From CAZDET01 sp964504335 (GTDB lineage: Bacteria; Bacteroidota; Bacteroidia; Chitinophagales; Saprospiraceae): a stretch of DNA of 17,900 bases. The stretch is from the NCBI GenBank assembly GCA_964504335.1, contig CAZDET010000084.1, positions 1 through 17,900 on the forward strand, in the 5' to 3' direction. Under the pieces are notes generated by a model. That model was not told the DNA's origin and did not search any database. It saw nothing but the letters and a program-made list of their open reading frames with translations. A program made the translations under genes and the position numbers. Below are positions 14,482-17,900 of the stretch, one piece after another (the first letter of the stretch is position 1; each line of letters opens with the position of its first letter).

Positions 14482-17400
14482 TTAACGTCGGCAGGCGCAC
14501 TGCGCCGGAAGGGTGCCTCCGGCACTAGTCAGAACTGGCCAGACGTTGCCGCTTCCCGGCAGCTCGAAATAGAAAGGCGCTCTCGGCCGATCGTAATTGC
14601 CAATTTCGTTCATGGTAGCCGCGTCGTACAGCCGGCCATTGACCATGGTGTAGCGCACCTGCTCCGAGTTCTGAATATCGTCTAATGGGTTGGCATCCAA
14701 CACGATGATATCGGCCAGTTTTCCGGCTTCCAACGAGCCGATTTGCTCCTCCATACCGAGGTATTTGGCGCCGTTGATCGTCGCACAGCGCAGCGCCTCG
14801 TGGTTGCTCATTCCGCCTTGCTGGAGCATCCATAGCTCCCAGTGGGCACCTAGCCCCTGAAGTTGTCCGTGGGCGCCCAGGTTGACCCGAACGCCGGCGT
14901 CGTTGAGTTTCTTGAGCGAGCGGCTCGTCAGGATGTGACCGTTTTCGTATTCCTCGTCGGGGAGCATCATCCGGTGGCGGGCCCGGCTATCCACGACGGG
15001 GCGGGGCGTGAAGCGCAACAGCCGTTCCTTTTCCCAGATATTGCTGTGTTGGTACCAGTAGTATTCGCCACTCATGCCGGCAAAGTTGACGACGAGCGTG
15101 GGAGTATTGGCCGTTTGGGTAGCCGACCAGAATTGTATTACGTCATTATACAGGGGAGCTACCGGGATATTGTGCTCGATGCCCGTGTGCCCATCGGCGA
15201 CCATACTCAGGTTATGAAAGAACGTGGAACCGCCTTCGGGCATTACCAACAGCCCCATTTCACGCGCTGCCTGCAGGACCTGCTGCCGCTGTTCGCGGCG
15301 GGGTTGGTTGTAGCTTTTAATACTAAAGGCCCCAAAGGCCTTGGTGCGCCGCAGCGCTGAGCGTGCATCCTCCAGATTATTGATCACCGCTTTGAAATCG
15401 CCGTCGGCACCGTAGATGATTGTACCGGTGGAATACAGACGCGGCCCCACGGTATGTCCGGCCTTGATCATTTCGGCGTGGCTAAAAATCATCTCCGAGT
15501 TCGAACTCGGGTCGTGGGCGGTGGTCACTCCGTAGGCGAGATTGGCGTAGTAAAACCAGTTTTGGGCAGGACTCAGGCCATACCGAAAATCGCCGAGGTG
15601 GCCATGCACATCGATCAGACCCGGCATAATCGTCTTGCCACGGCAGTCAATTACCTTGGCACCGGGGGGTACAGCGATCTCGCGCTGGTTTCCAATGGCC
15701 AGGATTTTGTTTCCTCCGACGATCAGTCTACCCTGCTCGATGACCTGCTCCCCGTTCATGGTGATAATGCGCCCGCCGTCGAGCACCAGCAGCCCTTCCG
15801 GACGATCATAGGGTAGTTGCAAGGCGATTTTCAACCCAACGGTATCCAGCGGTGGCAGACTGTCCAGGGCTCCTTCCAGAAATTGAAAGCGCTCGGTGAG
15901 GGAATCCGTGAAGTATTCATTTCCCAACATCCAGTGGAGCCGGCGGCTATCTGCCGACCAATGGATGTTGATGCCCGCATCGCGGGCGACTTGCGCCGTA
16001 GGCACCACCGTCGTTTTGGAAGTCAGGGCAATGGTCTTTCCGGTCTTGGGAAAGGGAGCCACGTACACCTTGTGCAATTCCGACCAGGCAACCCACTCAT
16101 TGTCGGGGCTGAGCGAAAAGCGCTGTGCGTACTTGCCGTTGAAATGGGTTTTCTCATCACTCCCGTCGAGTTTGACGCTTTTGAACGATTTGGTAAGACT
16201 GCCGAACAAGTAGCCGCCGGTCTGGTAATAGATCCGACGGCCATCGACGCTAAACACCGGATATTCCCCTTGCGGCTTCACCAATTCAGGAGCCCCGCCG
16301 GAGGCGGCAATGGTATAGATGCCCGGTTCCTGGCAATAGAGGAACCCCATGTGCCCATTCCCACCTTCTTTATGATAAACGATCGTTTTCCCGTCGGGCG
16401 ACCAACTGGGCGTGCGGTACATACCCGGCTCGGGGGTAACGACTCGCGATTGCAGGGTCGACACATTCAGAATGCGCAATTGCCCCTGCGTGGTATCATT
16501 CCAGGTCACGTAGGCCAACTCCGTGCCGTCGGGCGACCAGGCCGGCTCAAATTCGAAATCCTCGCCACTAGTGAGCCGGGTCGGCTCTCCGTCCGGTAAA
16601 TTGACGAGCCAGAGGTAACCAACGGCACTAAACGCAAGCCGCTTGCCATCGGGAGCGGTGGTGGCGTGCCGCAACACGTTTACCTCGAATTGATCGGAGA
16701 AGGCCGCGTTGGTGAATTGCAGGGTTTCGGCCAGTTTGGTCTTGACTTCCACGGAAAACGGTATTTCCGTGCCTGTGTGCAGGCTACCCCCTGCCGGTAG
16801 CCGGGTAGGCACCTTCCACAACTTGCCCTGCCCCCAAACAACAATCTGCTGATCGTCGGGCATCCAGTCGAACCCCGTGTAGGGCCCGAAGATCGCCCAG
16901 GCTTCCTGTTGATCTTTGCTTAATTTGTCAAAAATCGGATAGGTCTCCCCCGTTTGCAGGTCGTGGATAAACAGGACGGTCTTGGTCCGTATCCGGCGTA
17001 CAAAAGCCAGCTTGTTGCCATCGCGGGAAATTTGAGGGCGGCAGGCTCCCCCCGGACCGGAAACGACCGTTTCTACTCGATCCTTCTCCCGGTCATATCG
17101 CTTAATGACATAAATCTGCTTGTTGGGATCTTTATTGTATTGGAAAAAACCGCCCGGATAGACGTCCTCGCTGAAGTACACGTACCGGCCGTCGGGGGAT
17201 AGAGTGGGCTCGTTGACGTCCTGCTGGTCGTTCTTTCGCTCCGTCAGTTGTAGCCCGGTGCCTCCGCTGATGTGGAACTGCCACATTTCACCGGCCCCCA
17301 ACGAGCGTTGGGAGGTGAAGTGCTTACGCGCTACCAAATGTTGTCCATCGGGAGTCCAATCGGCGTTGTTGAGCAGCCGAAAGCTTTCCATGGTCACCTG

Positions 17401-17775
17401 CCGGGCATTGCTGCCGTCGGCCTCCATCACCCAGATATTATCGCCCCCGCCGGCATCACTGGTGAACGAGATGTGCCGGCCATCGGGGCTGAAGCGCGGC
17501 TGCACTTCCCAGGGGATACCGCTGCGCAGGACCGTTGCTTTTCCACCGTTGATGGAAAGTGAATAAATATCGCCCAAAAGGTCAAAAATGAGGGTTTGCC
17601 CATCGGGACTTACGTCCACATTCAACCACGTCCCCTCGGAGGTGGTAAAGGTGTGCTCCTTCCAGTTCCACTCACCGGTTGGATTACTAACATCCCAGGA
17701 GCTTTTCGCATCCTGCGCCGCCAAACAAGTACCAATTAATAGAAGAAGAAAGCTGGTGTGTAATCGAATGTTCAT
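14482..17775 (-). CDS. Exported TolB-like propeller/amidohydrolase fusion
   Basis: A 1097-residue secreted protein. The signal peptide (LHTSFLLLLIGTCLAAQ) ends near residue 20. Twelve PD40-type repeats follow, each built like WSPDGxxLAY, at about 55, 95, 140, 192, 249, 304, 373, 413, 458, 508, 555 and 606, which would fit two six-bladed propellers. From about 665 comes an amidohydrolase domain: KTIMPGLIDVHGHLGDF (His724, His726), a lysine in FSIKSYN near 820, histidines in FFHNLS, GHTGIEHN (854-868) and GAHGQLQGLGAHWELW (His969, His978), and the closing IGSLEAGKLADIIVLD. A hydrolytic metalloenzyme acting on amide or related bonds is expected; the substrate is unknown. An in-frame Met at 17862 exists, but the -7 box inside that extension and the signal peptide favour 17775. 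It is the first gene of an operon with the symporter. Confidence 0.92.
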   Translation of the reverse strand: MNIRLHTSFLLLLIGTCLAAQDAKSSWDVSNPTGEWNWKEHTFTTSEGTWLNVDVSPDGQTLIFDLLGDIYSLSINGGKATVLRSGIPWEVQPRFSPDGRHISFTSDAGGGDNIWVMEADGSNARQVTMESFRLLNNADWTPDGQHLVARKHFTSQRSLGAGEMWQFHISGGTGLQLTERKNDQQDVNEPTLSPDGRYVYFSEDVYPGGFFQYNKDPNKQIYVIKRYDREKDRVETVVSGPGGACRPQISRDGNKLAFVRRIRTKTVLFIHDLQTGETYPIFDKLSKDQQEAWAIFGPYTGFDWMPDDQQIVVWGQGKLWKVPTRLPAGGSLHTGTEIPFSVEVKTKLAETLQFTNAAFSDQFEVNVLRHATTAPDGKRLAFSAVGYLWLVNLPDGEPTRLTSGEDFEFEPAWSPDGTELAYVTWNDTTQGQLRILNVSTLQSRVVTPEPGMYRTPSWSPDGKTIVYHKEGGNGHMGFLYCQEPGIYTIAASGGAPELVKPQGEYPVFSVDGRRIYYQTGGYLFGSLTKSFKSVKLDGSDEKTHFNGKYAQRFSLSPDNEWVAWSELHKVYVAPFPKTGKTIALTSKTTVVPTAQVARDAGINIHWSADSRRLHWMLGNEYFTDSLTERFQFLEGALDSLPPLDTVGLKIALQLPYDRPEGLLVLDGGRIITMNGEQVIEQGRLIVGGNKILAIGNQREIAVPPGAKVIDCRGKTIMPGLIDVHGHLGDFRYGLSPAQNWFYYANLAYGVTTAHDPSSNSEMIFSHAEMIKAGHTVGPRLYSTGTIIYGADGDFKAVINNLEDARSALRRTKAFGAFSIKSYNQPRREQRQQVLQAAREMGLLVMPEGGSTFFHNLSMVADGHTGIEHNIPVAPLYNDVIQFWSATQTANTPTLVVNFAGMSGEYYWYQHSNIWEKERLLRFTPRPVVDSRARHRMMLPDEEYENGHILTSRSLKKLNDAGVRVNLGAHGQLQGLGAHWELWMLQQGGMSNHEALRCATINGAKYLGMEEQIGSLEAGKLADIIVLDANPLDDIQNSEQVRYTMVNGRLYDAATMNEIGNYDRPRAPFYFELPGSGNVWPVLTSAGGTLPAQCACRR

Positions 17776-17797
17776 ACAGTTCCAGTGGTTGAAGAGC

Positions 17798-17805
17798 CAA
17801 ATATA
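17798..17805 (-). promoter_or_regulatory. -7 promoter element of the amidohydrolase-symporter operon
   Basis: On the minus strand TATATTTG is an exact match to the TAnnTTTG consensus, 22 bases before the ATG at 17775. TAAG lies 19 bases upstream and is a poor -33 box. The site supports the shorter start of the amidohydrolase. Confidence 0.5.
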
Positions 17806-17900
17806 GTTCTTCTGTCCACCTTTTCTTAGGAAGCCCTTGAAGGCATAGGGCAGACGCATCAAAATGGTCGGTAGGGGAGTTTTTGGCGTTTGGGCTAATC

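Noticed and set aside
14476..14525. Small GC-rich inverted repeats at the amidohydrolase stop codon
   Set aside because: Stems of 5-6 bp lie within an operon with a 9-bp gap; without a T-run there is no reason to call a terminator.
15817..16599. 260-codon plus-strand frame inside the amidohydrolase gene
   Set aside because: Antisense to the propeller repeats and without recognisable sequence features.
17776..17862. N-terminal extension of the amidohydrolase to Met at 17862
   Set aside because: It would put 29 residues before a perfect signal peptide, and it contains the predicted promoter box.

Overview
The window looks like a chromosomal segment of a Bacteroidota bacterium, probably of the Saprospiria/Lewinella type. 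The phylum rests on four things: promoters of the TAnnTTTG form, a RecQ with an extra C-terminal helix-turn-helix domain, lineage families such as DUF5683 and DUF6794, and a Reg_prop/Y_Y_Y sensor kinase. The class is a guess. Most genes are fairly GC-rich by eye, except the block at about 2.3-4.9 kb, which is clearly more AT-rich.

Layout. 80-2233 (+) is recQ. Minus-strand genes from 4745 down to 2300 form a same-direction cluster: a Crp/Fnr-type regulator, a broken DoxX-like membrane protein gene, a small CoA-binding protein and an alpha/beta hydrolase. Two overlapping palindromes, one close to an FNR/CRP box, lie between the regulator and the DoxX remnant. 4970-5584 (+) encodes a DUF5683 protein, convergent with a small cupin (5948-5589, -) that has a 71-nt, 30-bp hairpin in its leader. 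The 660 bp from 5949 to 6610 holds no intact gene. It contains that hairpin, three smaller ones and an amber-interrupted reading frame.

From 10379 down to 6611 (-) lies a two-component system: a NarL-type response regulator overlapping by 14 bp a 1045-residue propeller sensor kinase. A divergent promoter region separates it from fabH (10506-11582, +). fabH ends inside a degenerate 8-bp tandem repeat and is followed by a DUF6794 exported protein, which converges on a small basic coiled-coil protein. The right end (17775 down to 12715, -) is a two-gene operon: an exported protein fusing 12 PD40 propeller repeats to an amidohydrolase, then, 9 bp later, an SSS-family sodium:solute symporter. The pair reads as periplasmic hydrolysis coupled to uptake.

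I did not find a clear new defence, mobile or RNA system. The points most worth checking are the cupin-leader hairpin, the DoxX decay beside the overlapping operators, the fabH-end repeat and the propeller-amidohydrolase/symporter pair. GC impressions are by eye, not computed, and family names come from motif recognition, not a database search.
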